Source: Albugo candida | Taxonomy: Eukaryota > Oomycota > Peronosporomycetes > Albuginales > Albuginaceae | Length of the DNA stretch: 64,000 nucleotides | Direction: 5' to 3' | NCBI GenBank assembly: GCA_905220665.1 | Contig: CAJNAR010000172.1 | Location: 124,001 to 188,000, forward strand | Shown here: positions 48,393 to 62,666 of the stretch, piece by piece | Position numbering within the stretch: the stretch's first letter is position 1 | Layout: the number at the start of each line of letters is the position of its first letter | Notes under the pieces: model-generated | Database searches by the model: none | Seen by the model: only the letters and a program-made list of their open reading frames with translations | What the model was told of the DNA's origin: nothing | Translations under genes and position numbers: made by a program

Positions 48393-49920
48393 TTATTTTA
48401 TATATACACGAGCAACAATCGGCGCGTAAAGTTCGATTTGTGTCTGATACCGTTCCTGTAAAAATGCTTTTCGACGCGCTTCAGACATGGATTCCACATC
48501 CTCTGCAAATTGCGCGTATAAGCGTCGTTTCACTTGTATGCGAAAGTCTCGCATCTCTGCGTGATTTGTTTTGTCGATACTGGCGTAACGCAATACTTCA
48601 AAGCACATTTGCGTCTGAAGAAAAGTGACCTTGAGCGTCTACGTGCTATGAATCAGTTTTTGTGTGTGCTATGCGTATCCCACCGCACCTTTTGCGCGGC
48701 TTCCATGGTCTCCGTTCGAACAGATTCTGGCACATGCCACATACCCGGCGCTCGACTTGATTGGCCAAAATTCGATGTATCACAATTCCGCTGAAAACCA
48801 AATGCATTTAACGCGACACAGGCTTCGACATCGACCAAAAGGCGAAGCTGTTGAAAGCATTTTGTTGTGACTTAAGTGTTTGTACGAGACTGATGATCTG
48901 ACCTGCTGAAAGGCTGGAACCGGATCCTCCACTGTGACTTCGTAAACAAACTCATTTTCTCGAGCTCTTTGCATGACACATTCCACCAAGCGTTTGCAGT
49001 GTCCTAGAGATTTGCATCAGCGTTCTGAATGTTCCTAATTCGAGACCACCTTGTCGCTGATATGGTGGGAATATCAGTGCCTGGCAAATCCTTCGAGTTT
49101 CATTTTGATTGGTTGATGATAAGGACGAGCCACATGATTGGACTGACGCGCTGATTTTACGCCTCTTACGGCCGAAGGGATTGCAGAATCTGAAGACAGT
49201 GATGTATCCCATTGGAAGTAAATCATCCGATGGAGCTGAATGCGAGCTCTTTGATATTCGACGATACAGTACGTATACACTCCATCGAGGGTCTGTGACA
49301 TCAACGATGCTGGCGCCTGCACAAAACTTGGATGAATATCCTCGACGACTTGCACATTCATTTTCATACCTTCGATAAACCATAGTGCCATTGTTTGCAT
49401 ATTATTGAAAATCCGCTGGAAAGATATGTTCTCGCTTGTGATATATTCCCATATTTCAAACTTTTCGCCATCGACGGAGAGCTGTTCAATGCAGGCCCCA
49501 ATGGATTCTTTTGTAGGACAGCTATCCCAACTTTTAACAAAGTTTTCTTTGTCATCAGCGCTCTGCGGTGGCAACGATTTCAACAAACGTTCGCAAAGTT
49601 TCGCATCACTACACTTTAGCAACAATGATGAGTTATCAGATCTGATAACAATAGTATCAGATGACAACCTTTGAATCAGACTGGATCCGAAGCCATGCAC
49701 TCAAGTCCAAAGCGCTGTAAAAAACGTCAATTTTTACGTCCTCGTACGTTTCGTCATTTTCACTCTCGTTGAACAAATGATATGTGAATTGTGGATTAAA
49801 GCTTATCATATCCTCTGTATCAATGACTTCCGGGCACGCAACTACGTTTCAAAGCACAGCAATGTAAACATCGATGCAGCACACAAATAGCACAAAATAG
49901 AACCTCACACCAATATGCAT
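48393..49920 (-). CDS. HAT1: Histone acetyltransferase type B catalytic subunit
   Basis: Seven exons fit: 49920-49911, 49841-49669, 49613-49370, 49316-49050, 49003-48903, 48847-48689 and 48614-48393. All introns are GT-AG (46-74 nt) and the joined frame is 391 residues, normal for HAT1. Landmarks in order are an N-terminal SFNPQFTYHLF; WEYITSENISFQRIFNNMQTM; WFIEGASIVDVTDPRW; the GNAT acetyl-CoA loop LIFPPYQRQGH; VTVEDP, where the glutamate is the probable general base; and a C-terminal YASIDKT...FRIQVKRRLY. It acetylates newly made histone H4 (K5, K12) before deposition. The tiny first exon and the intron with a TAAAG acceptor (49668-49614) are the least certain parts. The KRRK segment in the fourth exon is an unusual insertion. 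Confidence 0.88.
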
Positions 49921-50465
49921 TTCAACGGTAGTAATAGGAAGAATTGAATTGCTTACAATAGCGTCAGTGTCTTCATTTTTCAGTACCAAATCTGTCATGT
50001 CTCCATTAATGTGCCCCACTTCAAATCATACACAAATTCTCATCTTGAACTTGATGCATCTCCTCCATTCATTTTCTTCAAAATGCAAATGCTCAAATAC
50101 AATCATTTCATTTCTCTGTAGCACACGTTCTGTGGTAGCGCTTGTCACGTCCACGTGCATTCGCACTCAACACTATCAAACCTACAGAATAGCAATCACT
50201 ACCCACTTGCATTCAGTGTCCATGTATCGCTACAATGCATTTTGCAAAGAATCAACTATTCCATCCTATCCATCCGTGATCATATATTGAGCCTGCTAAC
50301 AGAACATTGAGCATCGTTCAGTCGTAATCACGAATACAAATCATAGGCGACTAAAAACCAAGGTTCAGCGCTGATTTTCAGCCTCTCATGCTGTTCCTTG
50401 ACCTGTCTCGCGCCACATTCATTAGTAACGCTATTCTAATAAAAGCATTCCTTTCACTCCACAAA
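49921..50465. other. Divergent intergenic region, HAT1 / Slo channel
   Basis: About 545 bp between two genes transcribed away from each other. It probably holds both promoters. A low-complexity frame at 49949-50290 shows no domain and is not called. Confidence 0.4.
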
Positions 50466-53400
50466 ATGACTGCTATCTGCGTGAATCCATTTCGCGTCAC
50501 TCTGAATGCCACAAACGTCCCAATTTGTGTTGCGGATTGGGCGCATACACAGCTTCAGCTTCTGTACGCGACATACGCGTGGATCTTCTTACTTTGTATC
50601 GCTATCGCGTGGACAATCGTCTCGCGATACCAACGCAAACGACTGCGCAAAGAAGAGATTGGTTTCTCACTCAAACTTCGACAATGGGCGCGTACGAATC
50701 GCCAGGCACTCATCCTCGTGCGTCCACTTCCCTTCTCCTCGCATTCGCACTCATTTGTCTGCGTAGACGCGCCCCATACAATTACTGGTATCCTGCTGGA
50801 TCGTCTTCCTCGTCGGCCAGCGATGTGCTTCCTTTCAGGTCGAATTGCTGTCGTACAATATCCAAACAGCTTTGTACCTCTTTTGCGTCTGTAACGATGT
50901 CATACGCTTTCTCGCGACGCGATACAAAATACTTTTTTGCTTTTCATTTCTGACAATTTTAGAGATTTGTTGTCTCATATCACACGTTTACGTGCGCTAT
51001 GCGCCCGAGCTCGTCATTGATAACGCACGTACGCGTTCGTGGCTGGATTTCTCGCTTATGCGGCCTGTGTTCATCCTCTCCAGTTATCGCGAAATGGAAG
51101 CTCAATTCCCAATCACATGCACGCGGAATGTGATGCTTCTTCGGCTATTTATCCGATTTTTCCTTATGATTCTCTCGGGCGCGTGTGTCATTTTTTACTT
51201 TGAGAGTTTGAAAGAACTTCCGGCGCTCAGAGACTCAGGATTCACGCATTTGTACACGTGCACCGACTCGGAGTATGTGACCAACACGCCGACAGAGTTA
51301 TGCGCCGAAGAAACGTGGTCGGTGATGTACTCGTTCTACTTTACGATTGTGGTACGTGGCGATGAAAAAAAACTCGACATTGGGATTCTGAGGCGCTTTT
51401 TAGACGTTGGGGACAGTTGGGTACGGCGATAATGCGCCAAAAACGGTGATGGCTCGATTTCTGGTAATTCTATTCATTTTGTTGGGCGTTCTCCTTTTTT
51501 CAAATGAGATTGAAAATCTCATCCGATTGTATCAATTGCGTCAAATTGGGAATCCGCCGTACGCTCCGAAATTTCAGCATTCCAAACACATTGTCATCGC
51601 TGGGAATCCGACATTTGCTCAATTGACTGCAATACTCCGAGAAATCATGCACGAAGATCACATCGATGCGTTCACTTTGCCAGTGCTCGGGATGGAAATG
51701 CGAATTCCATTACATTTTGTAATTCTCGCGGAAAAAGATGCAAAGTGTGTCAAAGACCTCGTGCAAAAGCTCAAAATGGATTCGTTATTCGCAGCTCGTG
51801 TCACGTTTGTCGCTGGCGACGTTGCGAGAAGGGAAGATTTGGAACGTGCGCATGCTTCTTCGGCGATCGCTGCTCTGATTGTATCGGACAAACTCGCAAT
51901 GGATGCGGGCATTGAAGACTCTTTCAATATAATGCGAGTTTTAGCGATCCGAAGGCATTGCGGGCCTCAAGTGCGATGTATCGCACTCGTTCGACGAGCT
52001 GAAAGCGTCTGTCACATGCTCGCAGCTGGTCTTCATCCCGACGATGTCATTTGCGAGCATGTGATCAAGATGGGCGCTTTAGCACAAAGCGCACTTGCGC
52101 CCGGGATGTCGACAATGCTCGCGAATTTAGCTTCCAGTTTATCTTTCTCGCTTTCTGAGGCTTCCGGCTCCAATGAGAAATCCAAAAATGACTTTCAAAG
52201 TCATTCGAGCGATCGAATTGTACCCAAAGCATTGACAAACACATTCGAAAGAGAATATCTCAAAGGCATTACCAAAGAAATTTATCAAATTCGACTTTCA
52301 TTGCGATTTTGCGGTCTCACATTTGCGCAAGCGACTGCAAATATTTTCAAAGAATCAATGGGACATGTGATTCTCATTGCAGTGCAAGTGACATCGAATC
52401 GGAGAGAATGTGATGCATTGGAAGACGATGGATGTGTGTTACTGAGTCCCGGCAACGATCTGATTGTATTGGAATGGATGGTTTGCTTTGTCATCGCAGA
52501 GGATATGGCTTTGATTTCGCAATTTGGTGTCAATGCGTCTCGTATTTCCAACATGGAAGAGACCATTATAGCGCACGAATACGCAAATGACAATCGCGAG
52601 GACGATCATATGCCGTTCCTTAGCCTGTGGACACCGTCAGTGCACAAATCGTTGGACGCTCCATCGTCTGTGTCGGAGCCTTTCCACGTGCCAATGGTAC
52701 CTTTGCATTGTATCGTCGATAATGATCTAATTCATTTCGATAGAGCGTATCGCTTGAGAATTTGGTGATGGAACGAACCAGCAGATCGTGGAAGCGGCAA
52801 ATAATGCAAGGGCATGCGTTCGCGTCTCAGAAAGCCTATCCAAACGATCAAAATGCTTCCTTCGAAACCAACAATGTGCTTGGCCCACCGCCACTCGACG
52901 TTCTCGTTCAGTCAAATCACATTGTTGTATGCAGTTTTTTAGGCGAGGAAGCACTTTCCAGTCTATGTTGGTTCATCCTTCCTCTACGACTTGCACACGC
53001 GATCGATCATCCACCCATAACGATCCTCGATGCGGCCGAGCCATCGCCTCTATTTAGTCAAAGTTTGCAAGCCTTTGACGACATCGTACGTGTGCGCGTA
53101 ATCGAATTCTCGCAAAACTCATTTCACTGTGCTCAGTATTACATCCAAGGAAGCCCACTCGTGTATTCGGATCTCCAACGCGCTGGGGCCAAAGCGGCAT
53201 CGACAGTTATTATCCTCAGCAAAGGGACCACACAAAAGGAATTCGGATCACTTCGAACGTCCATTTGCGACCAGCGACACGATCAAAATGCGGTGACGAG
53301 CATCTCAGACGCTGAAGTTATTCTCTGCTCGTTACTGATCGAATTGAAGATGGATTTCTCGAGGATTTTCACCATCACAGAACTTGTGGATGAGAGCAAT

Positions 53401-54103
53401 TCCAAGTTTCTTGGGATGAGTTTCCGGCTTCAGCAATGGCAAAAGCCGAAATTGGATGCGAATGCAATGGCGTCTCAAGCACAATTCCCAGAGGAAGAAG
53501 AGCCGCAAGAGGATCGTTCCATTGCTCAGTTTTGGAACACGATGTTGTCGAATGGAACCGTTCAACGAAAATCAGAGACAGCTATCTTTAAATCGCCATT
53601 GTACATGTCGGGAAGACTTTTACATCCCGAGTTTTGTGAGAATATGCTCGCTCAGGTATGCTTTCTGACTGCACAGAGACCACGCTCGTTGCTGATATTT
53701 CATCCTCTAGACATTCTACAGCCCAGCAATCAATAAAATCGTGCAGCAATTAGTCGGTGGGGGGCAATGCACCGGTACTGTTCGAATGTATCGTGTTCCA
53801 GCGGCTTTATGGAGCAGTTGGAATCGTTTCGAACCATCCTTTGCGGATGTTTATTACTACTTTGCACAGACACTCGCATTCCCCGGCGTTTGTATCGGTG
53901 TGTATCGTGAGTCTGTCCAAACACTTAATGATGAGTTCTTAATGGAACTTCCGATCGTATTGACAGCACCCGAAATGAGCCTCCAAATGCATCGAAATGA
54001 TCGAATTTACGTGCTGTTCGGAATCACAACTCTTTCCAAAGCCGCCAGTGTCATTCAAAAGAGTTTGTGTAAGCGAGGGGTACCCACTCCACGAGAGAAT
54101 TAA
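50466..54103 (+). CDS. Slo/BK-type K+ channel with RCK domains
   Basis: Five exons: 50466-50717, 50839-51351, 51404-52696, 52744-53655 and 53711-54103. Introns are 121, 52, 47 and 55 nt, all GT-AG, and the joined frame is 1120 residues. The N-terminal half has several membrane segments (for example LLYATYAWIFLLCIAIAW, ILFCFSFLTILEICCLI). The selectivity filter TLGTVGYGD spans the second intron (GYGD at 261-264). It is followed by the inner helix and the first RCK domain, starting near HIVIAGNPTFAQL. A second RCK region begins near HIVVCSFLGEEAL, and the TFYSPAINKIVQQL stretch is typical of Slo channels. These tetrameric channels are gated by cytosolic ions and voltage. The first intron is the least certain junction. 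The TAA at 54101-54103 interlocks with the stop of the opposite gene. Confidence 0.9.
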
Positions 54104-55170
54104 CAAAGAGTTTCTTTCTTTCTTTTCAATCGGTTTGGTCTTTGAGATTGCTTCGTATTTCGCTTTCGGTTTGGAAGAGACCGATTCTGAATGGATGGGA
54201 CGGCTGAGGAGATTGCCATTTGCTCATATACGCGGCTGAGCAGTTCGTTGGTGACTTGGGTGCAGCAATTGGGTACCATCGAAAAAGGCCTCACGGGGTC
54301 TCTTTGATAAAATACAAAAGTAACCGCATCGGTGATGGGGAAAGAGGCGTCCGCGAGAACCTTTTTATTGGTGTACCCGGGGTACAAGCATCGGTCAAAC
54401 ACGATGGAAGCGTGATGTGACCATCCTTGCTCCTCGGCAATCTTCAAGATGTTCCACTGGCTGAACGGAGGCTTTGTTTTGTGAGTGAGATGTATCTGTC
54501 CGAAAGACGCGATCACGTGCGTTGCAGCTTGGAAGAAGGAACGAATTAGGGATTTGTTGGCTTCCATCGCGTCATTCTGACCATCTTTTCCTTCAGGTGC
54601 ACCCACACAGGGAAAATTCCATATGATGTGGGTGAATTTACCATTATATCCGCGATCTTTCAAAGAATTACAAAGTGATCCCAAGTGCGTGGAGGACGTT
54701 GCATCGATATCGTACGCAACACAATTCGATAATGGAAGCGCATCCTCAAATTGGGATAAAACGGCTCGATCAATCGCTGGATACGTTGCTAGAATAGAAT
54801 TGCGGGATTCGTGAGATGTGGCTACGATTGTGGACGCTTTGGATAGTCTTAATGCTCGGTATAATGCAAATGAAAACGAGAAATCGCCGTCACCAACGGT
54901 TAGGATAGAGTTTGTTTGTTTCATGTCGTATAAGCCGATACAACTTTCCGTAACGCTGTCCACGCAATCTTTAACGCGTCGGAAATCGACATGGCGAGGA
55001 CATTGCTCCGGGCGCTGGTTTGGAAACGAATCTGAACGGCCATACAATACGATTTTATAGCTGCATGGTCGACAGTTTCTTAGGGCGCAATTGAGCGTTT
55101 CTTTGTGCACAAAAAGCTTATGAATGCATCGCTTTCGTGTCGCATTCTCATCCAATGCGATTGGGTCCAT
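54100..55170 (-). CDS. BMT5-like 25S rRNA (uridine-N3) methyltransferase
   Basis: A single exon of 356 residues. The Rossmann-like methyltransferase domain begins at ILTVGDGDFSFSFAL (SAM-binding glycine-rich loop), followed by the IVATSHES strand, VAYDIDAT and the substrate-side IIWNFPCVG, all characteristic of the DUF2431/BMT5 family. Yeast BMT5 makes m3U in 25S rRNA, so a nucleolar ribosome-maturation role is likely. A ~90-residue N-terminal extension has several cysteines (CALRNCRPC, CPRHVDF) and might be a small zinc-binding or targeting region. The C-terminal tail is lysine/arginine-rich. It converges with the Slo channel: the two stop codons share bases. The start is the first in-frame ATG. 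Confidence 0.88.
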   Translation of the reverse strand: MDPIALDENATRKRCIHKLFVHKETLNCALRNCRPCSYKIVLYGRSDSFPNQRPEQCPRHVDFRRVKDCVDSVTESCIGLYDMKQTNSILTVGDGDFSFSFALYRALRLSKASTIVATSHESRNSILATYPAIDRAVLSQFEDALPLSNCVAYDIDATSSTHLGSLCNSLKDRGYNGKFTHIIWNFPCVGAPEGKDGQNDAMEANKSLIRSFFQAATHVIASFGQIHLTHKTKPPFSQWNILKIAEEQGWSHHASIVFDRCLYPGYTNKKVLADASFPITDAVTFVFYQRDPVRPFSMVPNCCTQVTNELLSRVYEQMAISSAVPSIQNRSLPNRKRNTKQSQRPNRLKRKKETLC

Positions 55171-55263
55171 GTATCAAATATGTTAAATACTCATTATGCT
55201 ATAAATGTTTATGAAATTTACAAAATGCGTACGTCTATGAGAACAGCGAAAAGCCTCACATTA

Positions 55264-57015
<1,752 letters not shown>

Positions 57016-57297
57016 TCGTGAATAAGCCAAAGTAATGTCTTCATGGAAAGAGAGTGCATCTATTTGGTCCAATCGGCCTGCGTTCTGATGATTGAGGTTT
57101 TACTCGAATATTTCATCGATAATAACCAAAGGTTATTAGATGCGGCATCACGCCACTAAGACTGTATAGTCAGAGTCAAAGTCTACGTGATCCATTTGCT
57201 AGAAAAAATATCAAGTTTCGAAGAACAGGATACCATCACCGACAATGATGGTCAGTTGTTACATTATACATCACACCAACTCTAGTATACGTCGACT
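57016..57297. other. Region upstream of the STE20-type kinase
   Basis: About 280 bp with no supported coding sequence. It should contain the kinase promoter. Confidence 0.35.
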
Positions 57298-57528
57298 TTA
57301 CACCAAGTCTTTTTCGGTGCTTGGAAAGCAAAGCTCCAAATCAAATAGAAGCTTAATGGTCGAAGACGCCGTAATCGCATCGATTACAGCATCTTGCGGG
57401 TAGCTGAATGGCAGCTGTCTATCTCCACATGCCGTTGAGGATTGGTATCCAAATGTTATTAAGACACCAAACATGATAACAAACAACCTTAACTGACCTT
57501 TATACCAATGCATTATTTCATATAACAT
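57298..57528 (-). CDS. Possible small secreted protein
   Basis: A 76-residue minus-strand frame begins with a positively charged N terminus (HWYKGQLR) and a hydrophobic stretch LFVIMFGVLITFGY, with a small-residue site before ACGD, so a signal peptide is plausible. The mature part has two cysteines and no known domain. There is no CHXC, RxLR or other effector motif. It lies about 280 bp upstream of the kinase gene. It could be one exon of a larger gene or a chance frame. Confidence 0.3.
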   Translation of the reverse strand: MLYEIMHWYKGQLRLFVIMFGVLITFGYQSSTACGDRQLPFSYPQDAVIDAITASSTIKLLFDLELCFPSTEKDLV

Positions 57529-59350
57529 AATCTTGGAGATGGATTGTTGAGAGTGATGGTGCAGACACCGAATGGCTCATAAAATGTGAAGTACGTCGTT
57601 CAGAGACGATAGTGCACGATCCGTATGTGGTGACACCGAGCTACTGAGTAGTGATAGTATCAGTCTTTATTCTGCAATCAACTTACGTATGTTGTTGCTC
57701 CCCACAAGCTGCTTGCCTTCGAATTTCCATTTTGATCAATATTCTCGTGATCTCTACAAACGATAAATCCGGTAGAATTGTCACCAGTACAGTGACCTAT
57801 GCAAAACATGTCCACTTTGAATAGGTCGCTGTCGATCAATTCAAGCTGCTTGCTTCTATACTTTGGTAACTTGTGTTCATGATGTCAGACTTGTATGTTG
57901 TAAAATGTATGAGCAATCGTTAGACTTTATGGAGTACTTGGACTAGAAAGTTGAAGAGCTAATCTGGTGAAACGAGCCGACGATGGTAGAAATGCGACAA
58001 TCTAATTGCAGCTTCATACGTGGCCGAATAATTTTGTAGATCAGCCAACTTGATTAAATGCTGTCGTCGATTGGGCAGCACAAGTCCACGGTTTGTGACA
58101 GAATCAAATTCGTTTGTTTCCCCAGTATGGTGTGATATATATGTTTTTATTAGCATGCATGTTTGACGAAGCAGCGAAATTTTCACAGATTTTTATTGAG
58201 AAGGGAAGCGAGAAAATAGAGATCATTATTGGCGCTACGAATCTATTCGCCATGCACGCAATTATGGGCAATATGGCCAGCGCTAATGGGACTCTCTCAA
58301 GTTACATTCATCAATTCATTATTTTCAACTCTATTGCAGCCTTTCCTTTTTGAACTTCTTGGCAAAACAACATCAAACTGGCAAACACGTAAAAGTGATA
58401 CGAGTTTGATTACATTCGTAATGATACTGCTGCTATGACTTCAGATTGTTTTATTCGTGCTATCAAGCACTTTGCGTGACAGAGTGTCAGAATCGCACAA
58501 TGACACTCTCAGTTCTGTTGACCGAACACCTCACACCAAATTGTGCATTCCTGTGTTGTAAATTTGCATTCTTGCACTAGCTATGAGACTCAATATCCTT
58601 TCGTGTGTTTCTTGCGATTGAGATTGTCTGCCGAATCGATCACCAGTGGCCATTAAAAATACTCGGACAATCTAGATGGCCTGCTTTTTCAACAAATTTT
58701 GGCATTATGATTGACAAATAAAGTGAATTCTGAACCTTTTCCTGCGCATAACGTCACTAAGAGTAGCTGAACATCCCAGTCAAATTACCACATCGGCAGC
58801 AATTGATCCGATTAATGACATACCACGTCATCAATTGTGTGCATTTTAGAACGCTCAATGCTGCGTTATGTGGTTTTGACAGCAAAACTTTCCCGTATGT
58901 GTTTCCATATCATGCGAATCAGCGGTAACAAACACGATATATTGCATGTGCACCCTTTCATTCTTTCAAACTGCTCTGCTCATACTGATGCGTCGATAAT
59001 CAATTTTTTTCGCTCTATCAATATGCATACACTAAGAGTTCATGCATTTTATATTTCCAGTCTCCACCTATGCTTATAGAATTTAAAAATGCTCTACGCC
59101 GACAATGAGAAAATAAATCTGGATAATTAGTAAGAAGATACGTCGACAGTGAGGTTGAAGGTATTAGAAGATATATAATCTAGGCACGATCTGCTGTCCA
59201 ATGCTGTCAGTTTGATTCATATCCACGGCTGCATCAAAAATGCGTATCGTGTATGCACCATTGAGGTCAATTAAAGTCAATGATATGCTAGGTTCGACAA
59301 TGAGAATGTTCATGAGACACTATAAGTCACTACAGGAGTGCGACTATTGC
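57529..59350. other. Gene-poor transition zone
   Basis: Short frames on both strands (for example 58186-57959 minus, 58114-58353 plus) have no recognised domain. Base composition becomes AT-rich and the repeat-rich compartment begins. No TIR or tRNA-like head was seen until the inverted arm at 59351. Confidence 0.4.
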
Positions 59351-59416
59351 AACACCTCCGATTGGCTATAATATGATTGATCGATAAGGTAGCTATATTA
59401 CTGCTTCAACGGAAGA
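59351..59416 (+). repeat. Left arm of a 3-kb inverted repeat pair
   Basis: Starts AACACCTCCGATTGGCTATA. Its inner 31 bp (59381-59411, beginning TCGATAAGGTAGCTATATTA) is found exactly inverted at 62328-62358. The outer CACCTC(C/T)GATTGGCTA part is also shared. The arms bracket LINE 3. Confidence 0.75.
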
Positions 59417-59454
59417 TGTCAACACCCACTGATTCACTCGAATGGCCATCGGTA

Positions 59455-61470
59455 CTAATTGTCATCAAAGCCATCGCGAATACCATCATCCGACCCAAGA
59501 TTGCTACCGCACTTTCCCGAACACAAAGATGAGATAGCCAAGCTTTCTCGCGCGCAAAACCTCCCCTTGCCCTGATCACCAGCAGCAATGACCCTGCCGA
59601 CCTTCTGCTTTATCGATCTCGCCGACAAGCCCTGCTGCGGACCATTCGACAAAAGTGCAAGCAGGCTGGCTGAGTTCGTGTAACCCAGCAGAGAGGATGT
59701 ATCAGATCGTCCGACGGCTCATTCCACGAAAGCGGTCAGCGCTATTTTCACGTGATCGTGATGGGCGCATCATTGGTAATCCCAGGGAAACCTCCAAGTC
59801 AACACGGAATTTCTTTCAGCTCAGTTTCACAAACCTCATCTCGGTGACGTCTCTGTTGGAAGATATAGCATGACATCAACCGTTACGGCGGAGGAAGTTA
59901 CACAAGCATTTCGGGCTTTGAACAACAATCGCGCGCCAGACGCAGATCACGTCACAGATGAATTACTCAAGTATAGTCCCCCCGTGGTGTGCGACATCCT
60001 CGCTAAAGCAATCAATCGTCATATCCAGAACCTCACCCCATCCATGCGCGAAAGCCTTGTAATCATCACCGTTCCGAAGACTAATAAACCGACGGGCGGC
60101 TGTGCCAACCTCCGATCACCCTTCTCAGAACCACTAGTAAGACCATATTCACGGTCATACTCAATCGGATACGTACAAAAGTGGATAAGTCGCTCTCGCC
60201 TAACCAGAGTGGCTTTCGAGTCGCCGAAGTACAGCTGATGCCGTCTGGGCCCACAAATGTCGCCCTAAGGCGTCGCTTCAAGACCAATATGTACATTCTC
60301 GGTATTGACCTCATCAAAGCTTTTGACACCATCGATCGACATCAATTGCTAATAGTTCTTGACTTGATTTTGGATCCAGACGAGGTCCAGTTGATAAAAG
60401 CTCTCCTCAGCACCATAACTCTCCAACTCCGCCTTGGTATGAAATGCTAATCAACATTCGCAAAAAATCATGGTACTCCTCAAGGAGATGCGCTCTCTCT
60501 ACTTTTGTTTGTGGTCTACTTGAAAGCGAAACTACGAAATTTATCCCTGGACCTGAAGATTTCAATGCGCGAGCTCAGCGCCATTGTGTTCATCGATGAT
60601 GTGGATTTCATTCACTATGATCCTACTCGTCTCGAGCATATTCTTCTCGTTGCCAGCGAGTAGTCCGGGCATGGTCTTTGACCATCAGTGTGAGCAAAAC
60701 GGAGCGAACGACTATTGTTCGTGCATCGAACACGACCGACGAAAGTTGGCGTGCCGTTCGCAAATTGGGATCACTACTTGGCGACTCCGAAGACGTAGAG
60801 AAGTGTAAAGCGCATGCAACAGCTAAGTTTAAAAGGTTTTGGCAACTATGGATTTATCCTCACCTACTTCCAGAGATACTACGCGTTCGCTTATACAATA
60901 TCTATGTGTTATCTATTCTTCTGTACAGCTGTGGAACATGGGGTCTCAAAGACCGCGAAATTGGCAATCTTGAAGCTTATCACCGTCGTCACCTTCGCCG
61001 CTTCCTTCGCATCCACTACCCTTGGCGCATCAGCAACGCGGATCTGTACAAGCGTTGTAACACTTTAACGCTTCGAATCCACCTGACGAGGTCTCGATGG
61101 AGACTCTTTGATCATATTCTTCACCACGCACAGCCTATTTCAGCTCAGTTTAACATGCTCCGGTACTATAATTATGCTGGTAATACGACCACCTAAAGCG
61201 ACGTCCACCGTACACCTACCTGCCTCCCAACTATTATCGACAAGGATCTACGGCTCGACATTACTTCCAGTCTACGTCTCCGCAATATAGCAGATTCATA
61301 CGCCCTGTCAATTATAGCACAAGACCACGCCACATGGAAAGAGCCTACTCATCGTCTATGCAATAGCCAGGAATTGATTTTTAAGAAAACTGTCAGGCGT
61401 AAGAGAAAGCTAGAGTCCCAATACGGACTTGATGCCGCCACGTAAACGCTCATAATAATAAAATAAACTT
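59455..61470 (+). mobile_element. Degenerate LINE 3
   Basis: Plus-strand frames give a shortened LINE: an N-terminal RT block AFRALNNNRAPDADHVTDEL (about 59910-59968), DLIKAFDTIDRHQLL (about 60309-60353), GTPQGDALSLLLF (about 60470-60510) and FIDDVDFIHYDP as the catalytic box (about 60588-60625). A C-terminal domain follows at 60678-61196 (LLYSCGTWGLKD...HRRHLRRFLRIHYPWR). It ends KKTVRRKRKLESQYGLDAA with TAA at 61443-61445, and the following A-rich sequence may be the tail. It is broken by several frameshifts. It lies wholly between the inverted arms at 59351 and 62323. Confidence 0.78.
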
Positions 61471-62322
61471 AAGATATGTTATGAAACTTCTCCATTTTAG
61501 AAGTCAATATATACAATGATACCGGCGCTGAATATGCTCAGGTAAACATCATTTTTCTATTCGCACAAAATATTCGAATAATCGTAATAAGAATTTCCAA
61601 TTTGTATATTTGTTATTGAAGATAGCCTAAGCATCGCACCAAAGATGCTTCGCGACGAAGCTCCATCAAAACTGGTCGCAGATTGATATCTGTCAGCTTT
61701 CTCAGCTTCAGTATTCAGTGTTTGCATTTGTGAAATCTCATGCAGAGAGAGAGAATGAGAAATTTCGCTTTCTTGAACTCAGTCTTCATGCCGTTTAAAG
61801 ATGCATTAACTTCACTCTGTCCCCTCGCACCATTCTTTTTTTTGGTCGTCGTGCTTGTAGGTGGGCTGGAGAGACCACACACGAATATTGTGCTAGTTTC
61901 TCGCCGCTCTGTGAAATCTGAATGATCACCTTTCTCGATGCGCATGTGGCAATTTTAGATCCAATTTCTCGCGATTTTTGATATACTGCCTGACCTTGTA
62001 TGTCGGAGAACGGTGTGTGAACAGTTCATGTCTCTCAGTGAGCGGGAAAAGCTGAACATTTCAGTGAGCATTTTTAAACGGCGGCCGCAGATTCAACTAA
62101 GCTACTGGAAGGCATGCAGCAACAAATGCACAACATCAGAAGAAGTTTAAATGTCAATATTCTAAAGAAGACCTGCATCAAAGGTGCAGAGATCAATACC
62201 AGTACCATGTTTTTCTTTCACTTCAGGTTAGAAGGGAATTTTATAAACAGTCGTCGACATTTATTTTTGTATCAGAATTCCTATCTAAGGAACATTGCAT
62301 TGTATTGTTCTTTCATATTATA
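61471..62322. other. Spacer between LINE 3 and the right inverted arm
   Basis: Short frames only. Nothing recognised. It probably belongs to the unit bounded by the inverted arms. Confidence 0.35.
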
Positions 62323-62402
62323 TCTTACGTTGAAGCAGTAATATAGCTACCTTATCGACCTATCATCTCAATGTTATACAAACTAGCCAATCAGAGGTGT
62401 TT
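62323..62402 (-). repeat. Right arm of the 3-kb inverted repeat pair
   Basis: Inverted counterpart of 59351-59416, with the 31-bp exact core at 62328-62358 and outer sequence AACACCTCTGATTGGCTAG read on the minus strand. It has about 14 extra bases between core and tip compared with the left arm. Confidence 0.75.
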
Positions 62403-62666
62403 TGTTTGCGGCATTAGTCAAAACGTCTGTGGCATAATTTTGCCGACTTCAAGGAAAATCCAAAATGTGCGCTTCTTTTTGCGTTTTTTGGGGCAGTTGT
62501 CACCCCTTCTCTCTACCTACACTCACCCTCTTCTCTGCTATGCGACCGTTACACACCGCGACACATCTCAGCAGCTCTGCCAGAGATTAAGAGAGCCCGC
62601 TTATTCTCTATCCCTCTTTCCACCATTGAACGTCAGCACGCTTCGATTGACACAAATCCACACGCT

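Noticed and set aside
49109..49674. Plus-strand frames over HAT1
   Set aside because: They are the antisense of well-supported HAT1 exons.
49949..50290. Low-complexity plus frame upstream of the Slo channel
   Set aside because: S/T/H-rich composition, no homology or signal, and it lies in a divergent promoter region.
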